NCBI GenBank assembly: GCA_947500545.1
Contig: CANMSO010000016.1
Location: 1 to 54,790, forward strand
Origin: an uncultured Aquimarina sp.
GTDB taxonomy: Bacteria; Bacteroidota; Bacteroidia; Flavobacteriales; Flavobacteriaceae
Direction: 5' to 3'
DNA: 54,790 nt
The position numbers and the translations under genes are program-made. This document shows, piece by piece, positions 46,267-54,790 of the stretch (positions within the stretch are counted from its first letter, which is position 1; every line of letters starts with the position of its first letter). The notes under the pieces are model-generated. The model made no database searches. It was not told the DNA's origin and saw only the letters and a program-made list of their open reading frames with translations.

Positions 46267-46340
46267 GGGCGCGAAGGGATTCGAACCCCTGACCCCTTGG
46301 GTGTAAACCAAGTGCTCTGAACCAACTGAGCTACGCGCCC
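46267..46340 (-). tRNA. tRNA-Val (anticodon TAC)
   Basis: 74 nt. On the minus strand the acceptor stem GGGCGCG pairs with CGCGCCC; the D arm (GCTCAGTTGGTTCAGAGC), anticodon stem CTTGG/CCAAG with loop TTTACAC, and T arm (GGTTCGAATCC) are all standard. The loop gives anticodon TAC. CCA is not encoded. Confidence 0.97.
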
Positions 46341-46361
46341 GCTATCTTGCGATTGCGGATG

Positions 46362-46392
46362 CAAATATAAGACAGTTTTATAGTCTACCAAA
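46362..46392 (-). promoter_or_regulatory. Promoter of tRNA-Val
   Basis: Minus-strand TTTG (46392-46389), 19-bp spacer, TATATTTG (46369-46362): a full match to the Bacteroidota consensus TTTG-N19-TAnnTTTG, 21 bp before the tRNA. It shows which promoter type this genome uses. Confidence 0.85.
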
Positions 46393-46409
46393 AGAATTTC
46401 AAATAAAAT

Positions 46410-47627
46410 TTAAATTATTTCTGCAACTACAAATGTACTTCCGCCTACATAAACTACATCTCGATTTGTAGCACATTGTAAAGCAACATTATACGCTTCT
46501 TTCACAGAGGAATAATCTTGTCCTAGCAAATCAAACTTTAATGCTTTTTTTCTTAATTCTTTTTCTTCCAACCCACGGGGAATATCTGGTTTAGCAAAAT
46601 AATAACGAGCAGATGTTGGAAAAAGTGACAATATAGAGTCTATATCTTTATCACTTACAACTCCTAATACAATATGAAGCTTGTCATAGGCTTCTTCGAG
46701 TAACTGCTTTAAAACCACCTCTAATCCATCAATATTATGCGCTGTATCACAAATTACTTTAGGGTTTTGTCTCAAAATTTGCCATCTACCCAATAATCCC
46801 GTATTTACGACCACATTTAAAAGACCTTTTTGAACTGAATGTTTGTCAATTTCCCAACCCTTTTGTTCTAACACAACTATAGTTTGCAACACTGTCCTCA
46901 CATTCTCTTCTTGATAATTTCCTTTCAAACCTGAAGAATATATCTCATCCCTATAATTTACTGCAAAATATATATCGCTATTGCCAGCTTTAGCTTTTTT
47001 CTCAAATACTTTCTTTGTAGTAGCAGTAGCTCTTCCTACAATTACCGGAGTATTTTCTTTTATAATTCCAGCTTTTTCGGCTGCTATATCTTCCAAAGTA
47101 TTTCCTAGAAAACGAGTATGATCTATTCCTATATTGGTAATTACTGAAACTTCTGGAGAAATAATATTTGTAGAATCCAGCCTACCTCCCAAACCTACTT
47201 CTATTACTGCAATATCCACATTGGATTCAGCAAAATATTGAAAAGCCATTCCAACGGTCATCTCAAAAAAGGACAAATGATTTGCTTCAAAATAAGGTTT
47301 ATAGTCTTCTATAAACTCTATAATTTTTTGTTCTGGTATCTTTTCGCCATTAATGCGAATACGTTCTCTAAAATCCTTTAAATGTGGTGAGGTATATAAT
47401 CCAACTTTATATCCTGCTTCTTGTAAAACCGAAGCCAACAAATGACTAGTAGACCCTTTTCCATTAGTACCCGCAACATGAATACTCTTGAATTTAGTTT
47501 CTGGATTATCTAGGTATTTTGCTAATTGAATAGTGTTATGAAGATCTACCTTGTATGCACTTGCTCCCTGACGTTGATACATGGGTAATTGGGCAAACAT
47601 CCAGTCCAGGGTGTCGCTGTAAGTCAT
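46410..47627 (-). CDS. folC: Bifunctional folylpolyglutamate/dihydrofolate synthase
   Basis: 405 residues with the ATP-binding loop HVAGTNGKGSTSHLL (about 50-64), the YTSPHL motif that follows it in this family, and a C-terminal domain with DTAHN (CDTAHNIDGLEV) and YVGGSTFVVAE. The enzyme joins Glu to dihydropteroate and to tetrahydrofolates in the cytoplasm. Length is typical. It is the last gene of a minus-strand run after TonB, ExbD and ExbB, separated from TonB by 7 bp, so it is probably co-transcribed although unrelated in function. Confidence 0.95.
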   Translation of the reverse strand: MTYSDTLDWMFAQLPMYQRQGASAYKVDLHNTIQLAKYLDNPETKFKSIHVAGTNGKGSTSHLLASVLQEAGYKVGLYTSPHLKDFRERIRINGEKIPEQKIIEFIEDYKPYFEANHLSFFEMTVGMAFQYFAESNVDIAVIEVGLGGRLDSTNIISPEVSVITNIGIDHTRFLGNTLEDIAAEKAGIIKENTPVIVGRATATTKKVFEKKAKAGNSDIYFAVNYRDEIYSSGLKGNYQEENVRTVLQTIVVLEQKGWEIDKHSVQKGLLNVVVNTGLLGRWQILRQNPKVICDTAHNIDGLEVVLKQLLEEAYDKLHIVLGVVSDKDIDSILSLFPTSARYYFAKPDIPRGLEEKELRKKALKFDLLGQDYSSVKEAYNVALQCATNRDVVYVGGSTFVVAEII

Positions 47628-47634
47628 ATTCTTA

Positions 47635-48531
47635 TTATTCCGAAAGTTTAAACTGATAAATGATTGTTCCTACTTGTTTTACAGGCGCTTTAGAATCACT
47701 ATTGAATCGTGTAGCCAAAGCAGCTTTTTTTGCTGGCCCCATTAAGCATGAAGCACTATTAGTTGTCCCTTTCATACCGGGAGTAGCTTTTACTACTTTA
47801 CCACTTTGATTTACTTCTATTTTAACTACAACAATACCAGATTCATTACAATCCTGAACAAATTTTTCCTTATTAAGTGCTTTTCGACCACCTAAACGAT
47901 AATTACCATCTCCATCCAATCCTTTTCCCGTTCCATAATATGATTTAGCATTGGGATCTCCATCTGGTCTTCCTTTATCACCTGGAGATCGGTTATTCCC
48001 CTCTCCTCCTTTTGCCTGACCATCTGTCTTTGGACCATTAGAAAAACTATTAAGAATGTCTAAAGTAGATTTATCTGGTTTAGGATCTGATTTCTTTTCT
48101 TCTACCTTCTCTACAGGTTTTTCTTTTATTGTATTTGTTACCGGTGTTTTATTAGTAGGTACTTTTGGTATTTCCTTAGGTTTTTCAACCTTCTTTTTAG
48201 GTTTTTTCTTTGGCTTTTTATCGATTACTGGCGCATCTTCCAGGTTTTGTGTAACTACCTTTTCTTTAATTTCTGGAGATTTCTCTTCAGGCTCCGGAGT
48301 TACTTTGGCAGATTCTGGTGTAGTATTTTTTGGTGCTGACTTAATGGGTTTTGTAGGCTGAACTTTACCTGATCCATTGTCTGTTGTACCAAAATTTACA
48401 GCTATTCCACTTTCTTCTTCTGGAACTATATAGCTAAGACCAAGATAAAACAACAAAAAGATAATCCCTACGTGCAAAAGTATGGTAAGCACAAAGGACT
48501 TTCTCTTATGTTTAGTATCTAGGTTTAGCAT
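47635..48531 (-). CDS. TonB-family energy transducer
   Basis: 298 residues: a short cytoplasmic start, one membrane segment (about 12-34, FVLTILLHVGIIFLLFYLGL), then a long Pro/Lys/Glu-rich periplasmic arm (about 55-150, for example KKPKKKVEKPKEIPKVP) and a C-terminal domain (FVQDCNESGIVVVKIEVNQ and onwards). It lies 2 bp from ExbD, and ExbB precedes that, so the three make a complete proton-driven unit that powers outer-membrane transporters. A TolA-like role is possible because the C-terminal domain is less typical of TonB. Confidence 0.88.
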   Translation of the reverse strand: MLNLDTKHKRKSFVLTILLHVGIIFLLFYLGLSYIVPEEESGIAVNFGTTDNGSGKVQPTKPIKSAPKNTTPESAKVTPEPEEKSPEIKEKVVTQNLEDAPVIDKKPKKKPKKKVEKPKEIPKVPTNKTPVTNTIKEKPVEKVEEKKSDPKPDKSTLDILNSFSNGPKTDGQAKGGEGNNRSPGDKGRPDGDPNAKSYYGTGKGLDGDGNYRLGGRKALNKEKFVQDCNESGIVVVKIEVNQSGKVVKATPGMKGTTNSASCLMGPAKKAALATRFNSDSKAPVKQVGTIIYQFKLSE

Positions 48532-48533
48532 AT

Positions 48534-48926
48534 TTAATCTGGTTTCACAGCCAGTATAACTTTATATTTATTTCGATTTGCGATATCCATTACTCCTACT
48601 GCTTTTTCTATAGGAACACCTTCTTCTGCTCTTAGAATAATTGTAGGTTCATTCTGCCCTTCTAATCGAGACAGTAATTCAGATTCTAATCTGCTTTGAC
48701 TAATACGTTCTTCATCAATATAATACTGAAGTTTATTCGTAATACTCACAGATATATTTTGAACATTAGAACTCTTTCCTTTTGCTTTTGGTAATATTAG
48801 GTCCAACGCTTCTGGAGTAATCGCTGGCGATGTCAACAAAAAGAAAACTAATAACAAGAATACTATGTCTGTCATAGACGACATACTAAACTCTGGACTA
48901 ACTTTATTTCTTCCTCTTAAATTCAT
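48534..48926 (-). CDS. exbD: ExbD/TolR-family proton channel subunit
   Basis: 130 residues with the N-terminal membrane helix carrying the conserved Asp (SSMTDIVFLLLVFFLLTSP, about 16-34) and a periplasmic domain ending in VILAVKPD. With ExbB it converts the proton gradient into TonB movement. The gene lies 1 bp after ExbB and 2 bp before TonB. Confidence 0.94.
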   Translation of the reverse strand: MNLRGRNKVSPEFSMSSMTDIVFLLLVFFLLTSPAITPEALDLILPKAKGKSSNVQNISVSITNKLQYYIDEERISQSRLESELLSRLEGQNEPTIILRAEEGVPIEKAVGVMDIANRNKYKVILAVKPD

Positions 48927-48927
48927 A

Positions 48928-49629
48928 TTAAGCAGGTTCGTTTAACAAATCAAGGAAATCAACTGCATTGGCTTCCATACTATGAATAACCTTATCAGTA
49001 CGTACTACAAGATGATTATATCCAATATAAGCGACAATACCAACAACCAATCCTCCTACAGTGGTCGTCATGGCTGTATATATTCCTTCGGCCAAAACAC
49101 CCATATCAGCAGTTCCTGAGCTAGATGCTAGATTATGGAATGCCAAAATCATACCAATTACTGTTCCTAAGAAACCTATCATAGGAGCAGCACCCGCAAC
49201 TGTAGCCAAAATACTAACATTCTTCTCTAGTTTATATACTTCTAGCCTACCTGCATTTTCGATCGCTTTATTAATATCTTCTAAAGAATGTCCGATTCTA
49301 GATATTCCTTTTTCAGTTAATCTAGCTACTGGATTATTGGTTTGAGCACATAAAATCTTGGCTGCTTCAATTTTACCGGTAGCGACATTATCTCGTATTT
49401 TACTCATAAAACTTTCATCATATTTAGAAGCTGCTTTTATTGCAAAAAGCCTTTCAAAATAGATATACACTGCTACAAACAGTAAAATAAAAAGAATAGA
49501 TATGATAACAACAGCCCCGGTTCCTCCGCTAAACAGGAGATCCATAATGGACAATGTTTTCTCTTCTACTTCTGGGTTAACTTCTTTGGTGGTTTGGGCA
49601 ATAGCACCAAGCATAGATAAATACGTCAT
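48928..49629 (-). CDS. exbB: ExbB/TolQ/MotA-family proton channel subunit
   Basis: 233 residues with three membrane segments: about 37-57 (VVIISILFILLFVAVYIYFE), about 135-160 (ATVAGAAPMIGFLGTVIGMI) and about 178-200 (GIYTAMTTTVGGLVVGIVAY). The second and third hold the family's small-residue and Thr-rich pore motifs. First gene of the tightly packed ExbB-ExbD-TonB set. Confidence 0.94.
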   Translation of the reverse strand: MTYLSMLGAIAQTTKEVNPEVEEKTLSIMDLLFSGGTGAVVIISILFILLFVAVYIYFERLFAIKAASKYDESFMSKIRDNVATGKIEAAKILCAQTNNPVARLTEKGISRIGHSLEDINKAIENAGRLEVYKLEKNVSILATVAGAAPMIGFLGTVIGMILAFHNLASSSGTADMGVLAEGIYTAMTTTVGGLVVGIVAYIGYNHLVVRTDKVIHSMEANAVDFLDLLNEPA

Positions 49630-49697
49630 TTTGATTTTGTTAATTTAGTAGTTAGTATACTAACGTTATTTCAGTAGGTTAAGTATATCGTATCTCT

Positions 49698-51224
49698 TTA
49701 TAATATATATATAATTCCTAATAAACCAATCCCTCCAAGTACTATTGTATAAGGAAATGCCATTTTTACCATCTTGGTATATGACAAACCAATTAACGGA
49801 GCTAAAGAAGAGGTTAGTAAAAATAAGAACGCCGCCTGACCGTTAGGTGTTGCAACACTGGGTAGATTTGTTCCTGTATTAATAGCAATGGCTAACTTTT
49901 CAAATTGATCTCTGGTTATTACCCCATTATCAAAAGCTTGCTTTACCTCACCAATATACACAGTAGCCACAAAGACATTATCGCTAATCATAGACAATAC
50001 TCCATTAGCAACATAGAACATTGCAGGTTGATCTTCAGGCTTCATTTTTAATGCCCAATCAATTATAGGAGTAAATAAATGCTGATCATGAATCATGGCA
50101 ACAATAACAAAAAACACCACTAATAAACCAGTAAATGGCAATGCTTCTTCGAATGCTTTTCCTAGTTGATGTTCTTCGGTAATTCCCATAAAAGCCGTTT
50201 GAACGATAATTAGTGCTAATCCAATAAATCCAACTGGCGCCAAATGCAGTGCTAAACCAATAATTAAAAGTATTGCTGATATTGCTTGTACAAGTAAACC
50301 ATATTTAGATTTATCAGACCTGTTGGCATCTTCTTCTTCAGTATAACTTTCTATAATTCTTCTTGCTACATCGGGTAATTTTGCTCCAAAACCAAATGAG
50401 CTGGTGGCTTCCAAAATTACTGTGGTAAGCATTCCTGCAGCCAAAACAGGAAGTGCGATTGGTGCCATTTTAATGAAAAATTCTATAAAATCCCATCCCA
50501 TTCGTTCACCTATGAGTAAGTTTTGAGGCTCACCCACCAGCGTACAAACTCCTCCAAGTGCAGTACCTACGACTCCATGCATTACTAAACTTCTTAAAAA
50601 GCTTCTAAATTGCTCCAGAGTCTCACCACTTAATTCTTTCCTGTCAAGTACTCCACTCTCATCATAATCTCCTGACCCAGAATGAATTTTATGATATACT
50701 CCATAAAACCCAACCGCTACACTTATTAAAACAGCAGTTACTGTCAAAGCATCTAAAAATGCCGAAAGTACTGCCGCCAAAAACACAAACAATAAAGACA
50801 GTATCATTTTTGACTTTATTTTTGTAAAAACTTTACTGAAAATATACATCAGTAGGGGTTTCATAAAATAAATCCCGGCAACCATAAATACGAGCAGTAA
50901 AATAACTTCAAGGTTTTGTTCAACTTCAAGTAGCACTCCTCCTTTAATTCCCTTTCCTAATTCGTCAAGCAAAACTTTTCCATGATCCATTTTATACATT
51001 GGGTGGGTTAACCCAAGAGCCAAAGCTTCTATTGCCAGTATACCCCCAGATTGTAAAGGGTAGCATTTTAAAGCCATTGCCAAGGTAAAAATAAACTCTC
51101 CAATAAATAACCAAGCTGTAACTGTTGGCCCTAAAACGAAATATGAAAATACATTGAAAATTAAAAACCCAATCATTACGGCCTTGAACCACTTTGGACT
51201 ACTCCCTAAAAAATACTTAAACAT
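49698..51224 (-). CDS. nhaB: Na+/H+ antiporter NhaB
   Basis: 508 residues, about the length of NhaB, with ten or more membrane segments. Typical stretches are FLGSSPKWFKAVMIGFLIFN at the start, FLDALTVTAVLISVAVGFYG, VCTLVGEPQNLLIGERMGW and NVFVATVYIGE / NTGTNLPSVATPNGQAAFLF in the C-terminal half. It exports sodium in exchange for protons, which suits a marine bacterium. It lies 26 bp after the dehydrogenase gene and 68 bp before ExbB on the same strand. Confidence 0.93.
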   Translation of the reverse strand: MFKYFLGSSPKWFKAVMIGFLIFNVFSYFVLGPTVTAWLFIGEFIFTLAMALKCYPLQSGGILAIEALALGLTHPMYKMDHGKVLLDELGKGIKGGVLLEVEQNLEVILLLVFMVAGIYFMKPLLMYIFSKVFTKIKSKMILSLLFVFLAAVLSAFLDALTVTAVLISVAVGFYGVYHKIHSGSGDYDESGVLDRKELSGETLEQFRSFLRSLVMHGVVGTALGGVCTLVGEPQNLLIGERMGWDFIEFFIKMAPIALPVLAAGMLTTVILEATSSFGFGAKLPDVARRIIESYTEEEDANRSDKSKYGLLVQAISAILLIIGLALHLAPVGFIGLALIIVQTAFMGITEEHQLGKAFEEALPFTGLLVVFFVIVAMIHDQHLFTPIIDWALKMKPEDQPAMFYVANGVLSMISDNVFVATVYIGEVKQAFDNGVITRDQFEKLAIAINTGTNLPSVATPNGQAAFLFLLTSSLAPLIGLSYTKMVKMAFPYTIVLGGIGLLGIIYIL

Positions 51225-51250
51225 AGTTGTACTTGGTTATTCGATTAATA

Positions 51251-52477
51251 CTACAATAGCTGTTTGAGTGCTATTTCAAATGCTGTTTTACTTATGTTGG
51301 TTTTTGCTTGTTTGGCACTGTAAGTGTTTTGAATGGCTTTCTTTATAGTTTCAGAAGTATCCATAAAGATTGCTTCATCCGTCATTTGTACTTTTCGCTC
51401 CATGAAATAGGCAAAAACTCTTGCCATTCCACAATTAGAAATAAAATCCGGTATCAAACTTACACGTTCATCTGTATACTCCATTATTGGTCCAAAAAAT
51501 ATTTCTTTATCTGCAAACGGAACATTAGCTCCACAGGAAATAACTTCTAAACCAGAATCGATCATCCTAGTAATCTGATCCTTTGTAATTAATCTAGATG
51601 CTGCACATGGAGCAAAAATTTCTGTTGGTAAAGACCAAATTTTATCATTTAACTCTTCGAACGGAATCAATGTTTTACTATATAGCTTATTTCCTTTTTT
51701 ATTTAAATATAGTTCTTTTATCTCTTCAAAAGAAAAGCCGTCTTCCTTTATAAGTCCGCCTGCATGATCAATAATCCCAACTACCTTAGCTCCCATTTCT
51801 GAAAGATAATATGCCGCTGCGGATCCCACATTTCCAAAACCCTGTACAATAGCTCTTTTACCTTTTACATCACCTCCATAAATCTCATAATAATGCCTTG
51901 CCGCTTCTGCTACACCATATCCCGTAATCATATCCGCCACTGTGTACTTTTTGGATACATCTGGTGAAAAAGTGGTATTTTCTAACACCTTAATAACACC
52001 TTGGCGTAATTGTCCTATTCTATTTATCTTATCAGCTTCTGTAGGCTGAAAATGACCATTAAAAACCCCTTCCTGAGGGTGCCACACTCCACATTCTTCG
52101 GTTATTGGAATTACCTCATGAATTTCATCAACATTAAGATCTCCCCCAGTTCCATAATAACTTTTTAATAATGGAGACACTGCTTTGTACCATCTTTTTA
52201 AAACATCCTTTTTACGTGGATCATTTGGATCGAAATTAATCCCTGATTTTGCACCACCAATTGCGGGACCCGAAACTGTGAATTTCACCTCCATTGTTTT
52301 TGCCAAAGAAAGAACCTCATTTTTGTCTAATCCTTCGCGCATTCTAGTACCCCCACCAGCAGCACCACCGCGTAATGAATTTATAACGGTCCAGCCTTCA
52401 GCTTCAGTTTCAGAATCACGCCAATTAAAAACAATTTCTGGCGCTTTGTTTTCGTATTTTTTTAATAAATCTTTCAT
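51251..52477 (-). CDS. Glu/Leu/Phe/Val dehydrogenase family protein (probable glutamate dehydrogenase)
   Basis: 408 residues. The substrate-binding Lys motif GPAIGGAKSGINFDP (about 69-83), GTGGDLNVDE with the catalytic Asp, and the Rossmann loop VQGFGNVGSAAAYYL are present. The family oxidatively deaminates amino acids with NAD(P). Which amino acid is used cannot be fixed here; glutamate is the usual annotation. First gene of the minus-strand run; a TATATTTG box lies about 165 bp upstream. Confidence 0.9.
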   Translation of the reverse strand: MKDLLKKYENKAPEIVFNWRDSETEAEGWTVINSLRGGAAGGGTRMREGLDKNEVLSLAKTMEVKFTVSGPAIGGAKSGINFDPNDPRKKDVLKRWYKAVSPLLKSYYGTGGDLNVDEIHEVIPITEECGVWHPQEGVFNGHFQPTEADKINRIGQLRQGVIKVLENTTFSPDVSKKYTVADMITGYGVAEAARHYYEIYGGDVKGKRAIVQGFGNVGSAAAYYLSEMGAKVVGIIDHAGGLIKEDGFSFEEIKELYLNKKGNKLYSKTLIPFEELNDKIWSLPTEIFAPCAASRLITKDQITRMIDSGLEVISCGANVPFADKEIFFGPIMEYTDERVSLIPDFISNCGMARVFAYFMERKVQMTDEAIFMDTSETIKKAIQNTYSAKQAKTNISKTAFEIALKQLL

Positions 52478-52639
52478 TTATAAAATTTCAACTTATTGAA
52501 TAATTAACTCTGTGTCCAAAAAACAATTGAAATTGTTTTTTATACTTTAATAAAAATAACCCTCCTAAGCGGAGGTCAACGTTGAGTCATATTAAAATGG
52601 TATTACAATAAACTGAACTATAATTAAAATCTGTTCTCA

Positions 52640-52647
52640 CAAATATA
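52640..52647 (-). promoter_or_regulatory. -7 box candidate for the dehydrogenase-NhaB run
   Basis: TATATTTG on the minus strand, exact TAnnTTTG match. No clear -33 TTG at the right distance. Confidence 0.4.
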
Positions 52648-52818
52648 AAAAACTAAATATGGCTAAGGCTTAAATAAAAATAAAAATATATTAATAAAAA
52701 CAGATGCATATCAAACCAAATTCATTCTTTAAATTTTAGAGTAATTACCAAGAATTTAATATCAAAAAATGATTACACCAAAAAACCAAAAAAACACTAA
52801 AACTATCATATTATCACT

Positions 52819-52826
52819 TATATTTG
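52819..52826 (+). promoter_or_regulatory. -7 box candidate for the acyl-CoA dehydrogenase gene
   Basis: TATATTTG, exact TAnnTTTG match, 94 bp before the start codon. No clear -33 TTG. Confidence 0.4.
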
Positions 52827-52919
52827 TAAGATTATTAAAATTATCGGGGTTATCTCGATTTATTTTCATCAAAAAGTACGAATTGCGTGTTATGCGCGCA
52901 CAGTAAATTATAACAAAAC

Positions 52920-54062
52920 ATGGACTTTAAACTATCCGAAGAACAATTAATGATACGAGATGCTGCTCGTGATTTTGCAAAATCTGAATTACTACCAGGA
53001 GTAATTGAACGTGATAATAAGCAAGAATTCCCAACACAACAAGTAAAAAGAATGGGAGAGCTTGGATTTTTAGGAATGATGGCTTCTCCGGAATATGGTG
53101 GTGGTGGAATGGATACCGTTTCTTATGTTTTGGTAATGGAAGAGTTGTCTAAAATTGATGCATCGTCTTCTGTAATTGTATCTGTAAATAATTCATTGGT
53201 TTGCTGGGGTCTTGATACATATGGAACTCCTGAGCAAAAAGAGAAGTATCTAAACAAGTTGACTACCGGAGAATCTATTGGAGCTTTTTGTCTTTCTGAA
53301 CCAGAAGCAGGAAGTGATGCCACATCTCAAAAAACTACAGCAATTGACAAAGGTGATCACTATATCCTTAACGGTACTAAAAACTGGATTACAAATGGTG
53401 GATCTGCAGATTATTACCTAGTTATTGCTCAAACAGATAAGGATAAAAAACATAGGGGAATCAATGCATTTATTGTAGAAAAAGGATGGGAAGGATTTGA
53501 AATAGGTCCTAAAGAAGATAAATTAGGAATTAGAGGCAGTGATACACATTCGCTTATTTTTAATGATGTAAAAGTACCCAAAGAAAACCGAATTGGTGAA
53601 GATGGTTTTGGGTTTAAGTTTGCTATGAAAACCTTAGCAGGAGGACGTATTGGAATTGCAGCTCAAGCTTTAGGTATTGCAGCTGGAGCATATGAATTAG
53701 CTAAAGAATATGCTAAAGTTCGTAAAGCTTTTGGTACCGAAATTATGAATCATCAAGCCATCGCTTTTAAACTTGCAGATATGCATGTACAAATTGAAGC
53801 TGCAAGAATGCTAGTATATAAAGCTGCAATGGATAAAGATAATCATGAAGACTATGATTTATCCGGTGCAATGGCAAAATTAGCCGCTTCACAAGCCGCT
53901 ATGGAAGTTAGTGTAGAAGCTGTTCAGGTACATGGTGGAAATGGTTTTGTAAAGGAATATCACGTAGAACGATTAATGAGAGATGCTAAAATCACTCAGA
54001 TTTATGAAGGAACTAGTGAAATTCAGAAAATTGTAATCTCTAGAAGTATCCTTAAAGATTAA
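52920..54062 (+). CDS. Acyl-CoA dehydrogenase
   Basis: 380 residues, the usual length of short-chain type enzymes. FAD-binding and family signatures are AFCLSEPEAGSDA, LNGTKNWITNGG, LGIRGSDTHSLIF and the C-terminal QIYEGTSEIQKIVI, whose Glu363 is the expected catalytic base. It introduces the 2,3 double bond in acyl-CoA and passes electrons to ETF in the cytoplasm. It stands alone on the plus strand and ends at a bidirectional terminator. Chain-length preference is not clear; butyryl-CoA or branched chains fit. Confidence 0.95.
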   Translation: MDFKLSEEQLMIRDAARDFAKSELLPGVIERDNKQEFPTQQVKRMGELGFLGMMASPEYGGGGMDTVSYVLVMEELSKIDASSSVIVSVNNSLVCWGLDTYGTPEQKEKYLNKLTTGESIGAFCLSEPEAGSDATSQKTTAIDKGDHYILNGTKNWITNGGSADYYLVIAQTDKDKKHRGINAFIVEKGWEGFEIGPKEDKLGIRGSDTHSLIFNDVKVPKENRIGEDGFGFKFAMKTLAGGRIGIAAQALGIAAGAYELAKEYAKVRKAFGTEIMNHQAIAFKLADMHVQIEAARMLVYKAAMDKDNHEDYDLSGAMAKLAASQAAMEVSVEAVQVHGGNGFVKEYHVERLMRDAKITQIYEGTSEIQKIVISRSILKD

Positions 54063-54084
54063 GTAGTTAAAGAATTTTTATCGT

Positions 54085-54114
54085 AAAAAGCCTAAATCAA
54101 AATTTAGGCTTTTT
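54085..54114. terminator. Bidirectional terminator
   Basis: AAAAAGCCTAAAT (54085-54097) pairs with ATTTAGGCTTTTT (54102-54114), 13-bp stem and 4-nt loop, with A and T runs at the ends. It serves the acyl-CoA dehydrogenase gene on the plus strand and touches the stop codon of the convergent thioredoxin gene on the minus strand. Confidence 0.85.
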
Positions 54115-54625
54115 ATTTTTTATTCATTTGACTACCGGAAAACAAAACATCAATTTCTTCAAAAGTAGGCTTCCCTATTAATTTCCCTTCTGGGGAGATC
54201 AAAAATTTAGCAGGAATTGCAGAAACACCATATTTCCTAGCGATTGCAGATAGCATAACAAAACTATTTTGATCCACAATTTGGTTTTTCCAAATAAACC
54301 CATCCTTCTTGGCCACTTTTTTCCACGATGATGCATCTTTTTCAAGCGCAACTGTTACTATAGTGAGTTTATCAGAATGTTTTTGATGCAGTGCTACTAA
54401 TTTTGGATTTTCCTTTCTGCAAGGAGCACACCAAGAACCCCAAAAGTCTAATAAAACATACTTCCCTTGTAAATCAGATAGTTTAAATGCAGCGCCATCT
54501 ATAAGAGTTGCTTCAAAATCAGGAGCCTGTTCCCCATCTTCTGCTGACAAATATTTAACTGAAAGATAGAATACACTACAAATAACAATTATTCCAGGTA
54601 TTAAATATCTAAATAGCTTTTTCAT
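54113..54625 (-). CDS. TlpA-like thioredoxin-fold protein
   Basis: 170 residues. One N-terminal hydrophobic segment (about 6-25, RYLIPGIIVICSVFYLSVKY) anchors or exports the protein; the rest is a TlpA/ResA-type thioredoxin domain with the redox motif WCAPC (Cys66, Cys69) in FWGSWCAPCRKENP and the cis-Pro region VSAIPAKFLI. It acts in the periplasm on disulfides, probably as a reductase for a client such as cytochrome c apoproteins. It stands alone, convergent with the acyl-CoA dehydrogenase gene. Confidence 0.92.
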   Translation of the reverse strand: MKKLFRYLIPGIIVICSVFYLSVKYLSAEDGEQAPDFEATLIDGAAFKLSDLQGKYVLLDFWGSWCAPCRKENPKLVALHQKHSDKLTIVTVALEKDASSWKKVAKKDGFIWKNQIVDQNSFVMLSAIARKYGVSAIPAKFLISPEGKLIGKPTFEEIDVLFSGSQMNKK

Positions 54626-54742
54626 AAAAATTATCTGACAATAGTGATCTGCTCATGCAGTTACTAAAATAGTGATTCTGAAGAATTTATTATCATAATT
54701 TCTTCTACTCCTATTTACTGCTTCGATTTTTGTTGTATAAAA

Positions 54743-54772
54743 AAACCCTTCATCTGTATTGATGAAGGGTTT
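54743..54772 (-). terminator. Terminator after 5S rRNA
   Basis: AAACCCTTCATC (54743-54754) pairs perfectly with GATGAAGGGTTT (54761-54772), 12-bp stem and 6-nt loop, followed on the minus strand by T residues. It stands just downstream of the rRNA end at the window edge. Confidence 0.85.
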
Positions 54773-54774
54773 CA

Positions 54775-54790
54775 AGGAAGGCGGCGACCT
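54775..54790 (-). rRNA. 3' end of a 5S rRNA gene (cut by the window edge)
   Basis: The minus strand reads AGGTCGCCGCCTTCC, the usual 3' end of Bacteroidota 5S rRNA (normally preceded by GGGAGAGT), and is followed by a strong terminator. Only about 16 bases are in the window, so the call rests on that short match and on context. Confidence 0.65.

Larger units (their letters stand above)
52478..52919. other. Divergent promoter region between dehydrogenase genes
   Basis: 442 bp, very AT-rich, no gene. It holds a -7 candidate for each direction (52640-52647 minus, 52819-52826 plus). I see no repeat or RNA gene in it. Confidence 0.6.

Noticed and set aside
46114..46311. Open frame on the minus strand across the tRNA-Val region
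   Set aside because: It overlaps the tRNA and its terminator and encodes no recognisable protein; it is a chance frame.
48056..48361. Plus-strand frame of 101 codons opposite TonB
   Set aside because: It is the complement of the Pro/Lys repeat region of TonB, which yields a Gly/Ser/Phe-rich chance frame.
1..54790. Insertion sequences, prophage genes, integrase/attachment sites or CRISPR arrays
   Set aside because: None recognised on either strand; the two short remnants near 38.6-39.1 kb could not be tied to a transposase.

Overview
The window is AT-rich DNA of a Bacteroidota species, most likely a marine Flavobacteriaceae member. The evidence is the TAnnTTTG-type -7 promoter boxes (the one in front of tRNA-Val is a textbook copy), the lack of strong Shine-Dalgarno sites, GG-leader peptide precursors of Bacteroidota type, a NusG paralogue heading a secondary-metabolite operon, and the NhaB, GDH, ExbB/ExbD/TonB and FolC genes. 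The genus cannot be fixed from sequence alone; an NRPS-rich genus such as Aquimarina would fit.

Region 1 (1-38.1 kb, all on the minus strand, so read from right to left) is one long hybrid NRPS/PKS operon that runs off the left edge. Its order is: NusG-like antiterminator; three-module NRPS (vestigial C, then A-T-C-A-T-C-A-T, codes Ala/Ile/Ala); two-module NRPS (Leu-like, then a Gly-like A domain interrupted by a luciferase-type monooxygenase); one PKS module (KS-AT-degenerate KR-ACP); one-module NRPS (Ala); carbamoyltransferase; two stand-alone condensation proteins, the first lacking the catalytic His; Asp/Glu racemase; and two A-T-C proteins whose A domains carry the rare D-A-R-H pocket known from the D-methyl-Asp and D-Glu domains of microcystin synthetase. 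Together these predict a lipid-free or atypically started peptide-polyketide with Ala-Ile-Ala-Leu-(hydroxy)Gly-malonyl-Ala followed by acidic, probably D-configured and iso-linked residues. No release domain is visible; the end of the line lies outside the window.

Region 2 (38.1-39.2 kb) is a long regulatory intergenic stretch with a candidate operon promoter, leader hairpins, a 21-bp direct-repeat site and two short coding remnants.

Region 3 (39.2-45.5 kb) looks like a second, small peptide system: a transmembrane TPR-AraC regulator, two tandem GG-leader precursor peptides each ending in a C-terminal Cys, a secreted prolyl oligopeptidase, and a LanC-like cyclase homologue that is predicted to be an exported lipoprotein. 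No dehydratase or transporter is present. The same 15-bp element, as part of a direct repeat with 21-22-bp period, lies beside the NRPS operon promoter and in front of the precursor genes, on either side of the regulator gene. This suggests one regulatory circuit for both systems.

Region 4 (45.6-54.8 kb) is ordinary chromosome: a small membrane protein, tRNA-Val, a minus-strand run GDH-NhaB-ExbB-ExbD-TonB-FolC, an acyl-CoA dehydrogenase, a TlpA-like thioredoxin, and at the right edge the 3' end of a 5S rRNA gene with its terminator.
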